A DNA stretch of 44,205 nt from WRIS01 sp964345475 (GCA_964345475.1 CAYFQW010000011.1:1-44205); one strand, 5' to 3'. Shown: positions 34,022 to 42,505, counted from the first letter of the stretch. Program-made: numbers and translations. Notes: generated from the sequence alone by a model not told the origin.

Positions 34022-34069
34022 CATGCCCTCATAAAATGCTACACATACAATACCATGTATCAGGGCATG
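34022..34069. repeat. Inverted repeat between nnrD and the HdeD-like gene
   Basis: CATGCCCT and AGGGCATG pair perfectly, extended by a further ATA/TAT after one mismatch, across a ~25-nt interior with an additional ACAT/ATGT pair. It probably ends the fusA2-acpS-nnrD unit or precedes the HdeD-like gene. Confidence 0.45.
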
Positions 34070-34136
34070 GAGGTCTTTTCATATTTTATGTTTATCGTTT
34101 ATGTTTATCCTTTTCTTGAAAGAAAAGCCGAGCTCG

Positions 34137-35015
34137 TCAGCCCCTTGCTTCTAGCAGCAAAGCAATGGCTCTCGGAACATAGTCGATAAGGTCTTCAGCG
34201 ATGACAGATACCTCCGTTAGTTCATGTGCAGCCAACGAACCTGCGTGGGCATGAAGGGTGCTTGCCAAGACTATCGCATCCCACGGCTCCATCCCTTGTG
34301 CCAGGAAGGCTCCGCATATGCCGGCGAGCACATCACCCGTACCCGCTTTCGCAAGCTCAGGCCCGCCGCAGTTTATTGCAAGCAAGTCTGTACCATCGGT
34401 CAGGTAGCTTGTAGGTCCTTTCAGGAGCGTGAGCGCCTTATAGGCCTGCGCAAGCCCGAGGGCCAATTGAGGCGCGTTGTCATATTGTAAGGCGACAGAT
34501 TGAGCAAGGCGTGACGCCTCACCTTGGTGGGGTGTGATAATAGTTTTCGCCTTTCGCTCAAAGCGATCGATACAGAGCTGCCTTCCCCCTTTTTCGGCAA
34601 GCCGCACAAAAGCTCCGCCATCTATAAGCAGAGGATCTTCGGTCTCTTTGAGCACAAAGTCGACGATAGTCTGAGTGCTTTCATCATGTCCATCGAATCC
34701 CGAGCCCAGCACGTAAGCACAGGGTCTGTCGTTCTTACCGGCCTCAAGCCTCGTTTCCAGAATATCGAACCACGAGCTTACGACGAGAGACGGCTGAGCG
34801 GACTGGACGAGAGGAATCACCGAAGGCGAGGTAACGACGTGGCTGTAGCCGCATCCACTTCGCGCGGATGCTCGTGCGGCCAGTATGGCAGCACCTGGAT
34901 ACTTCTCGCTTCCCACAAAAAGGACAAGCTTTCCTCGGCTATATTTGTTGGCATCCTTTTTAGGCAGAGGAACCAGCTCGGCAAGTCTTTCTTTCTTGTA
35001 CTCACGTTTCGCCAA
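34137..35015 (-). CDS. nnrD: ADP-dependent NAD(P)H-hydrate dehydratase (YjeF C-terminal/NnrD type)
   Basis: This repair enzyme dehydrates damaged NAD(P)H hydrates (292 aa). It has the ribokinase-like fold signatures GKLVLFVGSEKYPGAAILAA, TIITPHQGEASRLA, and the nucleotide motif GGPELAKAGTGDVLAGICGA. Only the dehydratase domain is present: the epimerase (YjeF N-terminal) domain usually fused to it is absent. It lies 27 nt downstream of acpS. Confidence 0.9.
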   Translation of the reverse strand: MAKREYKKERLAELVPLPKKDANKYSRGKLVLFVGSEKYPGAAILAARASARSGCGYSHVVTSPSVIPLVQSAQPSLVVSSWFDILETRLEAGKNDRPCAYVLGSGFDGHDESTQTIVDFVLKETEDPLLIDGGAFVRLAEKGGRQLCIDRFERKAKTIITPHQGEASRLAQSVALQYDNAPQLALGLAQAYKALTLLKGPTSYLTDGTDLLAINCGGPELAKAGTGDVLAGICGAFLAQGMEPWDAIVLASTLHAHAGSLAAHELTEVSVIAEDLIDYVPRAIALLLEARG

Positions 35016-35042
35016 GGCTACATCATCCTTTCGGAAACCCTC

Positions 35043-35747
35043 TTATTGCCCTTCTGTTCCATCTGGCCAAGAACCTCCATCGGCCTCTTTTGAACCAGGC
35101 ACATCCTGCTTGTCCTTTTGCAAGGCTGCTTCATCGGTCGACACGAGTTCTTCGATTTGCAAGGCAGTTGTTTTATTGGAAGTATCCTGCATATCTAGTT
35201 CATTGAGGATATCACGAGCCTCCTTGAATCGCTTTGTAAGCTCTTCCATAGGGTCGACGCGCTCTTCCTTGATGCGAACCGAGCCCTCGGTGATGGCCAT
35301 AGCGCAGGCAACTGCCTCAGTGTGGGTATACGAGAGTGAAATCGGCATATCAACAATTTGATGTTCTTCGGCAGCCTCTCGCGCCCTGCCAGACAGGATC
35401 ACATAGGGCCTCCCTTGGGGTTTACGCCCGACTTCAATATCGCGGGGCTTTATACGACCCTGAGAAAACCCCGTGCCCAAAGCCTTTAAAACTGCCTCTT
35501 TCGCAGCGAAGCGTGTCGCATAATGGCTTGCGGGACGGGGTTTTGAGTCGCAATAGGCACGTTCGGCTTCGGAAAACACCTTTCGGGCAAAACTGGGACT
35601 GCGCTCAAGTATGCGCTCCATGCGTTCGATTTCGACGATATCAACACCTAAGCCAACTTGAGCCTGTTCGGCCTCGTCTTCAAAAGCACTATGCCGAGCC
35701 GCACAGGCTGTTGGCTTAGATTCTTTACTCTCGAGCTCTTCCCTCAC
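35043..35747 (-). CDS. acpS: Holo-[acyl-carrier-protein] synthase with N- and C-terminal extensions
   Basis: AcpS transfers phosphopantetheine from CoA to acyl carrier protein. The core at residues 32-154 is recognisable: GLGVDIVEIERM with the magnesium Asp, FAAKEAVLKALGTG with the Glu, and SLSYTHTEAVACAM. The usual length is about 120-130 aa, but this protein has 234. The extra parts are 31 residues at the start and about 80 acidic, low-complexity residues at the end (MEELTKRFKEARDILNEL, then LVSTDEAALQKDKQ). The start is GTG 35747, with AAGGG 6 nt upstream. It lies between fusA2 and nnrD. Confidence 0.88.
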   Translation of the reverse strand: MREELESKESKPTACAARHSAFEDEAEQAQVGLGVDIVEIERMERILERSPSFARKVFSEAERAYCDSKPRPASHYATRFAAKEAVLKALGTGFSQGRIKPRDIEVGRKPQGRPYVILSGRAREAAEEHQIVDMPISLSYTHTEAVACAMAITEGSVRIKEERVDPMEELTKRFKEARDILNELDMQDTSNKTTALQIEELVSTDEAALQKDKQDVPGSKEADGGSWPDGTEGQ

Positions 35748-35756
35748 GTTCGACCC

Positions 35757-37829
35757 TTAGTTTCCTGCCGCTCGGGCAGCAAGGTACTCATCTGCCAGTT
35801 TTTTCATAGTTTCCACCGGAGCCTCTTCGTACCCATCGATTTCAATAAAATAGGTACCGCTTCCGCGTGAAAGAGAGCGTAGGTCTTTCGTATAGGTAAC
35901 AACCTCGCTATAGGGAACGCGTACCTTTATGACGGTATCACCGGCATCGTTCGAGTCGGTGCCGACGATACGGCCACGTCGTGTAGAGATATCACCCATC
36001 ACCGCACCGGCATGTTCCTCTCCTACTATAATTCTCATGTTTGCCATAGGCTCTAGAAGTACGGGACTGGCCTTTTCAGCAGCGGCTCTAAACCCAATAC
36101 GAGCCGCGGTCTTGAATGCCATCTCATTAGAATCAACAGCATGGTACGAACCGTCGTAGACAGCGCACTTCAAGTCAACCATAGGATATCCGGCCAAGAA
36201 ACCTTCTGCCATGGCATCTTGGACTCCCTTATCTACCGCAGGAATGAAGCCTTTAGGAATCTTACCCCCGACTATTTCGTTCAAAAACTCATAGCCCTCA
36301 CCAGGATTAGGCTCAAGGCGCAGCCAGCAATCACCAAACTGCCCGGCTCCTCCTGTTTGCTTCTTATGACGGCCCTGGGCTTCGGCGACCTTCCGAATGG
36401 TCTCGCGATAAGGAATACGTACGGGTACGAGTTTTGTCTCGACACCAGTTTGCTCTTTAAGGCGGTTAAGGATGGTATCGATTTGGGTATCGCCCATAGC
36501 ATATAGCACGGTTTGATGCGTCTCGTCATCACGCACGACCTTGATTGTCGGATCCATCTCAGTTAGACGCGAGAGGAAAGTTCCCAACTTATCTTCGTCG
36601 TTTCGATTGATTGTCTCTATGGCAACTGGATACAGTGGCTCAGGAAGGTTAAAGGGCTCAATGGTCAGATCGCCAGATTTGGAGAGCGTGTCGCCCGTGC
36701 GCGTATCATTAAGCTTAGGTATAACGATGATATCGCCAGCCTTGGCGCTTTTCACATCGTTGGACTCCTTGCCCATCATGACATAGAGATGTCCGATGCG
36801 CTCCTTCTTCTCCGTTCTTGAGTTATGCAATTCCATTCCTGGCTCGAGTATGCCTGAAATAATCTTTACAAAGCTAATGCGGCCAACATAGGGATCGGAG
36901 AGTGTTTTGAAAACGAAGCAAGCAGGTTCCCCATGTTCGTTGATGGATACGTTTTCACCGTCTTCCAGATAAAAGTGACCGTGTGCCTTCGGTGAGGGGA
37001 AGTACGTAGTGATATCCTCCATAAGTCCCTGTATTCCCTGTTTTATAATAGTAGAACCTACGAACACCGGTATAAACAGTTCCTGCGCAATGGCTTTATC
37101 TAGAAGCGATTCAAGCTCTTCCTGGGTAAGCTGCTCTTCCCCATCGAGATACTTCATCATGAGCTCATCGTCGACTTCAGCTACGAGATCGCACAATTTA
37201 TCGCGAGCCGAAAGTGCTTGATCAAGATAATCGGCTGGTATATCCTCAACAACTTCCGTCTCACTGTCGCTAGAAAAATAGCGTGCCTTCATACGGATGA
37301 CATCGATGACGCCCTTGAAATCAGCGTCTACCCCGATAGGAATAGAAACGGCGCCGAGGCGCGAGCCAAAGCGTGCATGCAAGGTGGCCATTGCCGCATC
37401 AAAATTAGCATGCTCCCTGTCGATGTGATTGATGAAAACGGCACGGGAGATACGCATGTATTCGGCTTCTCTCCACAGGCGACTCGTCATAACTTGAGGA
37501 CCTGCAACGGCGTCGACCACAAAAAGAGCTGTTTCAACCGCTTGCATAGTAGCAAGGGTATCGCCGATAAAGTCGGGGTGGCCTGAAGTATCAAGAAGAT
37601 TGATTTTGAAGTCTTTATACGGAATAGGTGCGATAGATGCGCTTAAAGTAAACTTCCTCTTGATTTCCTCTTCGTCGTAATCGAGATAGGACTTGCCGTC
37701 ATGGGTAGTACCCATGCGCGGGGTTTTCCCCGAAACGAAGAGCATTGCTTCGGCAAGAGATGTCTTGCCGGCACCATCTTGCCCGACCAGCGCTATATTG
37801 CGGACGTGTTCGGTTGCAGGAGCTGCCAT
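35757..37829 (-). CDS. Elongation factor G-like GTPase (EF-G paralogue)
   Basis: This 690-residue protein has the five-domain layout of EF-G. G motifs: VGQDGAGKTS (G1), DTSGHPDF (G3) and NHIDRE (G4, where canonical EF-G has NKxD). Domain IV contains GAGQFGDCWLRLEP and domain V contains GDISTRRGRIVGTDS. Departures from the canonical motifs suggest a second EF-G (FusA2-type), not the housekeeping one normally found with the str operon. Its precise role is unknown. ATG 37829 is chosen; the ribosome site is weak (GGTGG). Confidence 0.88.
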   Translation of the reverse strand: MAAPATEHVRNIALVGQDGAGKTSLAEAMLFVSGKTPRMGTTHDGKSYLDYDEEEIKRKFTLSASIAPIPYKDFKINLLDTSGHPDFIGDTLATMQAVETALFVVDAVAGPQVMTSRLWREAEYMRISRAVFINHIDREHANFDAAMATLHARFGSRLGAVSIPIGVDADFKGVIDVIRMKARYFSSDSETEVVEDIPADYLDQALSARDKLCDLVAEVDDELMMKYLDGEEQLTQEELESLLDKAIAQELFIPVFVGSTIIKQGIQGLMEDITTYFPSPKAHGHFYLEDGENVSINEHGEPACFVFKTLSDPYVGRISFVKIISGILEPGMELHNSRTEKKERIGHLYVMMGKESNDVKSAKAGDIIVIPKLNDTRTGDTLSKSGDLTIEPFNLPEPLYPVAIETINRNDEDKLGTFLSRLTEMDPTIKVVRDDETHQTVLYAMGDTQIDTILNRLKEQTGVETKLVPVRIPYRETIRKVAEAQGRHKKQTGGAGQFGDCWLRLEPNPGEGYEFLNEIVGGKIPKGFIPAVDKGVQDAMAEGFLAGYPMVDLKCAVYDGSYHAVDSNEMAFKTAARIGFRAAAEKASPVLLEPMANMRIIVGEEHAGAVMGDISTRRGRIVGTDSNDAGDTVIKVRVPYSEVVTYTKDLRSLSRGSGTYFIEIDGYEEAPVETMKKLADEYLAARAAGN

Positions 37830-38076
37830 AATGACCACCAACTTTCTTTTCGTCGTGCGGCCCTATGCCTTTGTTCTATCCTCAAAGGCACGTACCGCTT
37901 CGAGCCTTACAAAACTAAGCCAGGAGTTAGAGCAAATTAACGCAACAAATCTCTTGCACTAGTGTAGCGCAACTCTTTGAAAAACCAACTGAGAAAAACA
38001 ATGAGACCGTTCGTCGCCAAAGCACCTATCGCCGATTGTCAAACTCTGTGGAGCTGCGCTGAGCTACAATGATGCC

Positions 38077-38223
38077 ATGAGAAAAGAAATCAACATACCT
38101 TTATGGCTTTTGATACTATGCCTTGCCGGCGTCTTCGTGGCAATCGGCGTTCTTCAGGGTGATGTAAGCTTCATCCTGCGGAAAGCGACACTCATATGTT
38201 ATGAGTGTATTGGTGTCGGCTAG
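38077..38223 (+). CDS. CD1871A-family CxxC mini-protein (48 aa)
   Basis: A 48-residue frame starts MRKEINIPLWLLILCLAGVF and ends CYECIGVG. It has one membrane helix and a C-terminal CxxC (Cys41, Cys44) next to the Ile-Gly-x-Gly end, which matches the small family found beside membrane ferredoxins and thioredoxin-like lipoproteins. It lies 17 nt before the next gene. No ribosome site is visible. Instead a TACAAT box ends 6 nt before the ATG, so the message could be leaderless. It probably acts in membrane thiol or electron transfer. Confidence 0.7.
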   Translation: MRKEINIPLWLLILCLAGVFVAIGVLQGDVSFILRKATLICYECIGVG

Positions 38224-38240
38224 GAGGCTTCATCTAGACC

Positions 38241-39122
38241 ATGCTTACAAGACTCAAAGCACTTGTTGGACGCAAGGTTTCTAAACGCCACTTCATACAG
38301 CTGCTCGCAGCATTATTATACAATCTCAATTTTGCGGGCTTCAAAACAGGAGACATTTACCAGGGCAAGACTAAGGCAGTCTGTGTTCCCGGCCTTAACT
38401 GCTACTCTTGCCCAGGTGCGATAGGTGCTTGTCCGATAGGGTCTCTCCAGGCTTCACTCGTTGCGGGCGGTGGCAGTATGCCCTTTTATATCTTGGGTAC
38501 CCTACTCGCATTCGGGGCGCTTTTGGGACGGACAGTTTGCGGCTGGTTATGCCCCATCGGGCTTCTGCAAGATCTTCTCGATAAGACACCCTTACCCAAA
38601 CTCAAAAAAGGTCACTGGAGCCGTGTTCTCTCAAAAGGCAAATACGTGGTTCTCGGAGGGCTTGTACTTGCTGCGCCACTCATCCTTCTTCATACGACAG
38701 GAGTGGGAACTCCAGCCTTTTGCGCCTGGCTCTGCCCTGCAGGAACACTTGAAGCAGGCATACCCCTGCTGAGTCTCAATGAAGGCTTGCGCTTCATGAT
38801 AGGCTCTCTCTTTATTTGGAAAATATGTGCGCTCCTAGCACTCCTTATTGCCTCTCTATTTATCTATCGCCCTTTCTGCCGCTTCCTGTGCCCCTTAGGT
38901 GCCCTTTATTCTTTTTTCAATCGCTTTGCTCTTCTTCGGTATAAGGTTGACGAATCAGCATGCAATAACTGCGGCGCTTGTGTCCATGTGTGCAAAATGG
39001 ATATCCGAGAAGTAAGCGATACGGAATGCATTCAATGTGGCGCCTGTACATCTGTTTGCCAACAAGACGCTATCTATTTCAGCCTTCATGATATGATTCC
39101 CCAGACAAAAACAACGAAATAA
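38241..39122 (+). CDS. Polytopic 4Fe-4S ferredoxin-like membrane protein
   Basis: This 293-residue protein resembles the NapH/CcoG-type membrane ferredoxins. About five hydrophobic segments alternate with Cys motifs at membrane edges: NCYSCPGAIGACPIG, CGWLCPIG, CAWLCPAG and CRFLCPLG. A C-terminal pair of [4Fe-4S] motifs follows, CNNCGACVHVCK and CIQCGACTSVCQ. It likely carries electrons across or along the membrane to the thioredoxin-like lipoprotein encoded next. GGAGG lies 13 nt upstream, far for a ribosome site, but an in-frame TAG blocks any earlier start. Confidence 0.82.
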   Translation: MLTRLKALVGRKVSKRHFIQLLAALLYNLNFAGFKTGDIYQGKTKAVCVPGLNCYSCPGAIGACPIGSLQASLVAGGGSMPFYILGTLLAFGALLGRTVCGWLCPIGLLQDLLDKTPLPKLKKGHWSRVLSKGKYVVLGGLVLAAPLILLHTTGVGTPAFCAWLCPAGTLEAGIPLLSLNEGLRFMIGSLFIWKICALLALLIASLFIYRPFCRFLCPLGALYSFFNRFALLRYKVDESACNNCGACVHVCKMDIREVSDTECIQCGACTSVCQQDAIYFSLHDMIPQTKTTK

Positions 39123-39133
39123 TGAGGTGGACC

Positions 39134-39691
39134 ATGAAAAAACTTGTAGCCAGCCTGGCAAGCATTGCAATAGCTGTATCACTTACGAGCATTACCTCCT
39201 GCTCATCCGATGCAAACTCAGACACTTCAAACTCTTCCCAAGAGCAATCGAGCAAGCAAAAAAGTGTCAAGCTTACCGAGGGGTCTGAGGCCCCCGATTT
39301 CGAATTCCAAACCCCTGAGGGCGATACCGCTTCCCTTTCCGATTATGAAGGGGATGTCATCCTGCTCAACTTCTGGGCAACTTGGTGCGGTTACTGTATT
39401 GATGAAATGCCTGCCATGCAGGAAATAACGGAAAACTATCCTGATGTCACAGTTATTGCTATCAATCGAGGTGACAACTCCGCTACTGCACAGGAGTTCA
39501 GCGAATCAAGCGGATATGACTTCGTGTGGGGCCTCGATGAGAATTACGAAATAGAAAGATTGTATCCTTCTAACGGCATTCCCTATTCAATCATTATTGA
39601 TAGAGAAGGAAGTATCGTGACGATTTATGAGGGAAGCGCATCAGATATGTACAGTTACTTTGAAGCTGCCGTTAAGGCCGCGGGAGCCTAA
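39134..39691 (+). CDS. TlpA/ResA-type thioredoxin-fold lipoprotein
   Basis: This 185-residue extracytoplasmic protein has a lipobox ITSC at Cys23, a short Ser-rich linker, and a TlpA-like thioredoxin fold with the active site FWATWCGYC (Cys85, Cys88). The cis-Pro block is NGIPYSIIIDREG. Such proteins reduce envelope disulfides or cytochrome apoproteins. The membrane ferredoxin and CxxC mini-protein upstream make electron supply from inside the cell plausible. ATG 39134 has GAGGTGG just upstream; a nearer ATG at 39122 adds four residues. Confidence 0.88.
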   Translation: MKKLVASLASIAIAVSLTSITSCSSDANSDTSNSSQEQSSKQKSVKLTEGSEAPDFEFQTPEGDTASLSDYEGDVILLNFWATWCGYCIDEMPAMQEITENYPDVTVIAINRGDNSATAQEFSESSGYDFVWGLDENYEIERLYPSNGIPYSIIIDREGSIVTIYEGSASDMYSYFEAAVKAAGA

Positions 39692-39800
39692 GCTGTAGCA
39701 CCATCTTGTATATGCTGCCCGTATGGGAGAGTTCGTATGTAGGCACCTGGATACGAAAGCTCGCAGGAGGGCTCTCATGCGAATATCTGAATGCGAGAAT

Positions 39801-39855
39801 TTGTATATGAACAAAGACCCTTGCAAGGGTGCTTTCCTTTGCAGGGGTATTTGTT
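39801..39855 (+). repeat. 55-nt direct repeat, copy 1 (ends at the N gap)
   Basis: The 55 nt beginning TTGTATATGAACAAAG are identical to 39956-40010. The copy ends exactly at the first N. It contains a palindrome ACCCTTGCAAGGGT and a terminator-like hairpin. Confidence 0.9.
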
Positions 39856-39955
39856 NNNNNNNNNNNNNNNNNNNNNNNNNNNNNNNNNNNNNNNNNNNNN
39901 NNNNNNNNNNNNNNNNNNNNNNNNNNNNNNNNNNNNNNNNNNNNNNNNNNNNNNN
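39856..39955. other. Assembly gap of exactly 100 N
   Basis: One hundred undetermined bases separate the two copies of the 55-nt repeat. The round number and the identical flanks indicate a scaffold join, so the real length and content are unknown. Confidence 0.95.
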
Positions 39956-40010
39956 TTGTATATGAACAAAGACCCTTGCAAGGGTGCTTTCCTTTGCAGG
40001 GGTATTTGTT
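39956..40010 (+). repeat. 55-nt direct repeat, copy 2 (starts at the N gap)
   Basis: It is identical to 39801-39855 and begins exactly at the first known base after the gap. It carries the same hairpin, here followed by genuine sequence ending TTTTTAAGCC. Confidence 0.9.
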
Positions 40011-40014
40011 TTTA
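39972..40014. terminator. Terminator between the TlpA-like gene and the deaminase gene
   Basis: ACCCTTGCAAGG pairs with CCTTTGCAGGGGT (one wobble and one bulge), followed by ATTTGTTTTTAA on the plus strand. On the minus strand the same hairpin is followed by CTTTGTT. The flanking genes converge, so it fits a two-way terminator; the copy at 39817-39848 has the same structure. Confidence 0.7.
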
Positions 40015-40022
40015 AGCCTGTT

Positions 40023-41324
40023 TTACAGTTCCGAAATAATGCGTTCGGTCGCAGCTGCAGTTTCCGCCTTTGCGCGCTCAACATCGATGCCGGGCCATAC
40101 CCCGTCACGATATACGATACGGCCGTCGACCATGGTAAGACAGATATCACTGCCATGCCCCGCAAATACCAGATTTGCCAAAGGATCTTTTGCTGGCGTC
40201 CAGGAAGGCCCGTCGGTGTCGAGGACTACCAAGTCGGCACGCGCACCTTGCTGCAAGACCCCACAGTCGTCTCTTCCCTGCGAAAGGGCGCCTGTGCGGG
40301 TTGCTGCGCCCAGGACTTGCTCTGGCGATACCACGGCGGGATTGAGCGAGGCACCCTTATAGACCAAAGCCATAAGATACATATCCTGCATCATGTCGTG
40401 GTTGTTGTTTGAAGCCACTCCATCGGTACCAAGGGCTACTGAAATGCCTTGGTCCAACATTTCGGGAATGGGAGCAAAGCCACTCCCGAGCTTCATATTT
40501 GAAGCAGGATTGCAGGCAACGAATACTCCCCTGTCCTTCAGCACCTCCCTATCTTTTTCATCCACCCATACGCAGTGGGCTGCAGTAGTGGGATTCTCAA
40601 AAACTCCCAAACTGTCAAAGTACTGGATAGGAGTTAAGCCTCCGTGGCGGGTCTTGCATTCTTCGTGCTCAAGGCGTGTTTCAGATGCATGGAGGTGAAT
40701 CCGGGCACCCTTCTCCTTGGCAATCTTTGCGATATCGGCTACCACCTGAGGCACCGAAGTATACTCAGCATGGATATTGTAGTCGATAACAATCCTTCCA
40801 TGTTCTGCGTGTTGATACTCACGAATGAGGCGTTCACTTATGGCGCTCGTCTCGTATTCGGAGTAAGGCTTATCTTCAAAAGCGAGCAAACCATGGCAGG
40901 CGTTCATCTTCAGCCCACTCTCGATAACAGCCTTTATGCGCGCATCGGAAAAATAGTACATATCGGAAAAACTAACGACCCCATAGCGAGCCATCTCAGC
41001 GCAAGCTAAAAGCGTGGCCCAGTATGCATCCTCGTCAGTAATTTTTGCCTCGAAAGGAAACACCTTGTCATTGAGCCAGTTTTGAAGAGGCAAAGATTCG
41101 GCATACCCCCGCAGCAAGGTCATCGGGGCATGTGCGTGGGCGTTGTAGAAGCCCGACATAAGAAGCTTTGAGTCTCCATCGTACGTTTCTCCGAACCGTT
41201 CGGCAGCATTGCCCTCGGGAGCGCTATCGCCTATATAGCCAATGCGACCATCCTTTACACCCACCCATTGAGCAGTCCGGTATTGCAGGTTTTCGTCAAT
41301 AATATCGATGTTGGCAAACAGCAT
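40023..41324 (-). CDS. mtaD: Amidohydrolase, 5-methylthioadenosine/S-adenosylhomocysteine deaminase-type
   Basis: This metal-dependent deaminase (433 aa) has the metal ligands of the family: NAHAHAPMTLLRG (HxH), LHASETRLEHEE, TAAHCVWV and LGTDGVASNNNHDM. Members deaminate MTA, SAH or adenosine-type compounds, or chlorinated triazines; MTA/SAH is the best guess from overall similarity. Substrate is not provable by eye. Ribosome site GAAGGAAGAGG lies just before the ATG at 41324. It is divergent from mrp. Confidence 0.85.
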   Translation of the reverse strand: MLFANIDIIDENLQYRTAQWVGVKDGRIGYIGDSAPEGNAAERFGETYDGDSKLLMSGFYNAHAHAPMTLLRGYAESLPLQNWLNDKVFPFEAKITDEDAYWATLLACAEMARYGVVSFSDMYYFSDARIKAVIESGLKMNACHGLLAFEDKPYSEYETSAISERLIREYQHAEHGRIVIDYNIHAEYTSVPQVVADIAKIAKEKGARIHLHASETRLEHEECKTRHGGLTPIQYFDSLGVFENPTTAAHCVWVDEKDREVLKDRGVFVACNPASNMKLGSGFAPIPEMLDQGISVALGTDGVASNNNHDMMQDMYLMALVYKGASLNPAVVSPEQVLGAATRTGALSQGRDDCGVLQQGARADLVVLDTDGPSWTPAKDPLANLVFAGHGSDICLTMVDGRIVYRDGVWPGIDVERAKAETAAATERIISEL

Positions 41325-41432
41325 ATGTTCCTCTTCCTTCCTCCGATGTGAGCATCAGAAAACCCGGAGACTGGGCCAGATTTAGCAAAAACTAAAAGAC
41401 CCTGCTTTCAGCCTTTCTCAAAGATGCGCTTG

Positions 41433-41441
41433 TGGTATGAT
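41433..41441 (+). promoter_or_regulatory. Extended -10 promoter for mrp
   Basis: TGG directly followed by TATGAT (41436-41441) gives an extended -10 element. No good -35 is seen. The predicted start near 41448 leaves a leader of about 100 nt. Confidence 0.4.
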
Positions 41442-41549
41442 TCGAATAATACATGCAGTAGACTTGATCTAGTATGTCATTGTGGCGAAACCAAAAAGAC
41501 CACACCGCGCTATGTTCAAGGCTATAAGAATCAAGGAAGAAGGTTTATC

Positions 41550-42410
41550 ATGGCAGATGAATGCCCACCAAGCGGCTGCTCTGGCTGCGACGTTGACGGA
41601 TGTGGCGATAGAACAGAATCGCAAAGTCCCTTTATTGAGCCTAACAGTGTTTCAAGCGTAAAACATATTATCGGTGTAGTGTCTGGAAAAGGCGGTGTTG
41701 GCAAGTCTCTCGTAACGAGTATGCTCGCAACAGAGATGAAGAGAAAAGGCTACCGCGTAGGGGTTCTCGATGCCGATGTTACAGGCCCCTCAATTCCTAA
41801 GGCTTTCGGAATCACAGAACATCTCGTCGCAACTGAGACCGGCATCAATCCTGCTGTTTCTGAAAACGGCATCGAAATCATGTCTACTAACCTTATGCTT
41901 CCCAAAGAGGACATGCCTGTTGCCTGGAGAGGACCTGTCATATCAGGCATCATCAAGCAATTCTTCAACGAGGTGAACTGGGGCGAGCTTGACTACCTCT
42001 TTGTCGATATGCCTCCTGGAACATCTGATGTTCTTTTAACCGTATTCCAGTCCTTGCCCCTAGATGGCATAGTAACCGTATCTGCTCCGCAAGAGCTCGT
42101 TGCCATGATTGTTGGCAAGGCCGTTAATTTGGCAAAGGATATGAATGTTGAGGTTTTAGGACTCGTTGAGAATATGGCTTACTTTGCTTGCGATGAATGT
42201 GGCAAGAAGCATTACATATTCGGTGAGCCTCAAGGGAAAGCGGTGGCGGAGCGCTACAATATTCCCGCCTATGCAACCCTGCCAATCAATCCTGAGTTTG
42301 CTGAAAAAAATGATGCGGGCAAAGCGCACGAGTACGAAGTTGGTGAAGCCCTCGATCCCGTCCTTGATGCAATCATTCAAGCTACCGCCAAGAGTGCCGC
42401 AGCAAATTAA
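41550..42410 (+). CDS. mrp: Mrp/NBP35-type Fe-S cluster carrier ATPase
   Basis: This P-loop ATPase (286 aa) carries [4Fe-4S] clusters to apoproteins. The deviant Walker A is VVSGKGGVGKSL near residue 45. The bridging-cluster Cys motif is CDEC in MAYFACDECGKK. Before the ATPase domain lies a Cys-rich N-terminus (ADECPPSGCSGCDVDGC, four cysteines spaced as Cx4Cx2Cx4C) that recalls the N-terminal cluster of NBP35. ATG 41550 has GAAGAAGG 6 nt upstream; the earlier in-frame extension to 41424 crosses the promoter. Confidence 0.92.
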   Translation: MADECPPSGCSGCDVDGCGDRTESQSPFIEPNSVSSVKHIIGVVSGKGGVGKSLVTSMLATEMKRKGYRVGVLDADVTGPSIPKAFGITEHLVATETGINPAVSENGIEIMSTNLMLPKEDMPVAWRGPVISGIIKQFFNEVNWGELDYLFVDMPPGTSDVLLTVFQSLPLDGIVTVSAPQELVAMIVGKAVNLAKDMNVEVLGLVENMAYFACDECGKKHYIFGEPQGKAVAERYNIPAYATLPINPEFAEKNDAGKAHEYEVGEALDPVLDAIIQATAKSAAAN

Positions 42411-42505
42411 GGGGCATCCGTTATCAGGTAATTGATTCCAGACATCCTGCAATAATCTTTGTTGAGTCTATTCGGGTCCAGCAAGGAGTCTGTAGAACTA
42501 AAGTT

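Noticed and set aside
34524..35093. Plus-strand frame of 189 codons
   Set aside because: It is antisense to nnrD and the end of acpS; no protein features.
39801..40010. CRISPR array
   Set aside because: Only two 55-nt copies exist, they flank an assembly gap, and they contain a terminator hairpin; there are no cas genes.
39641..40165. Frames reading through the N gap
   Set aside because: They are open only because N codons contain no stops; the flanks are terminator repeats, not coding sequence.
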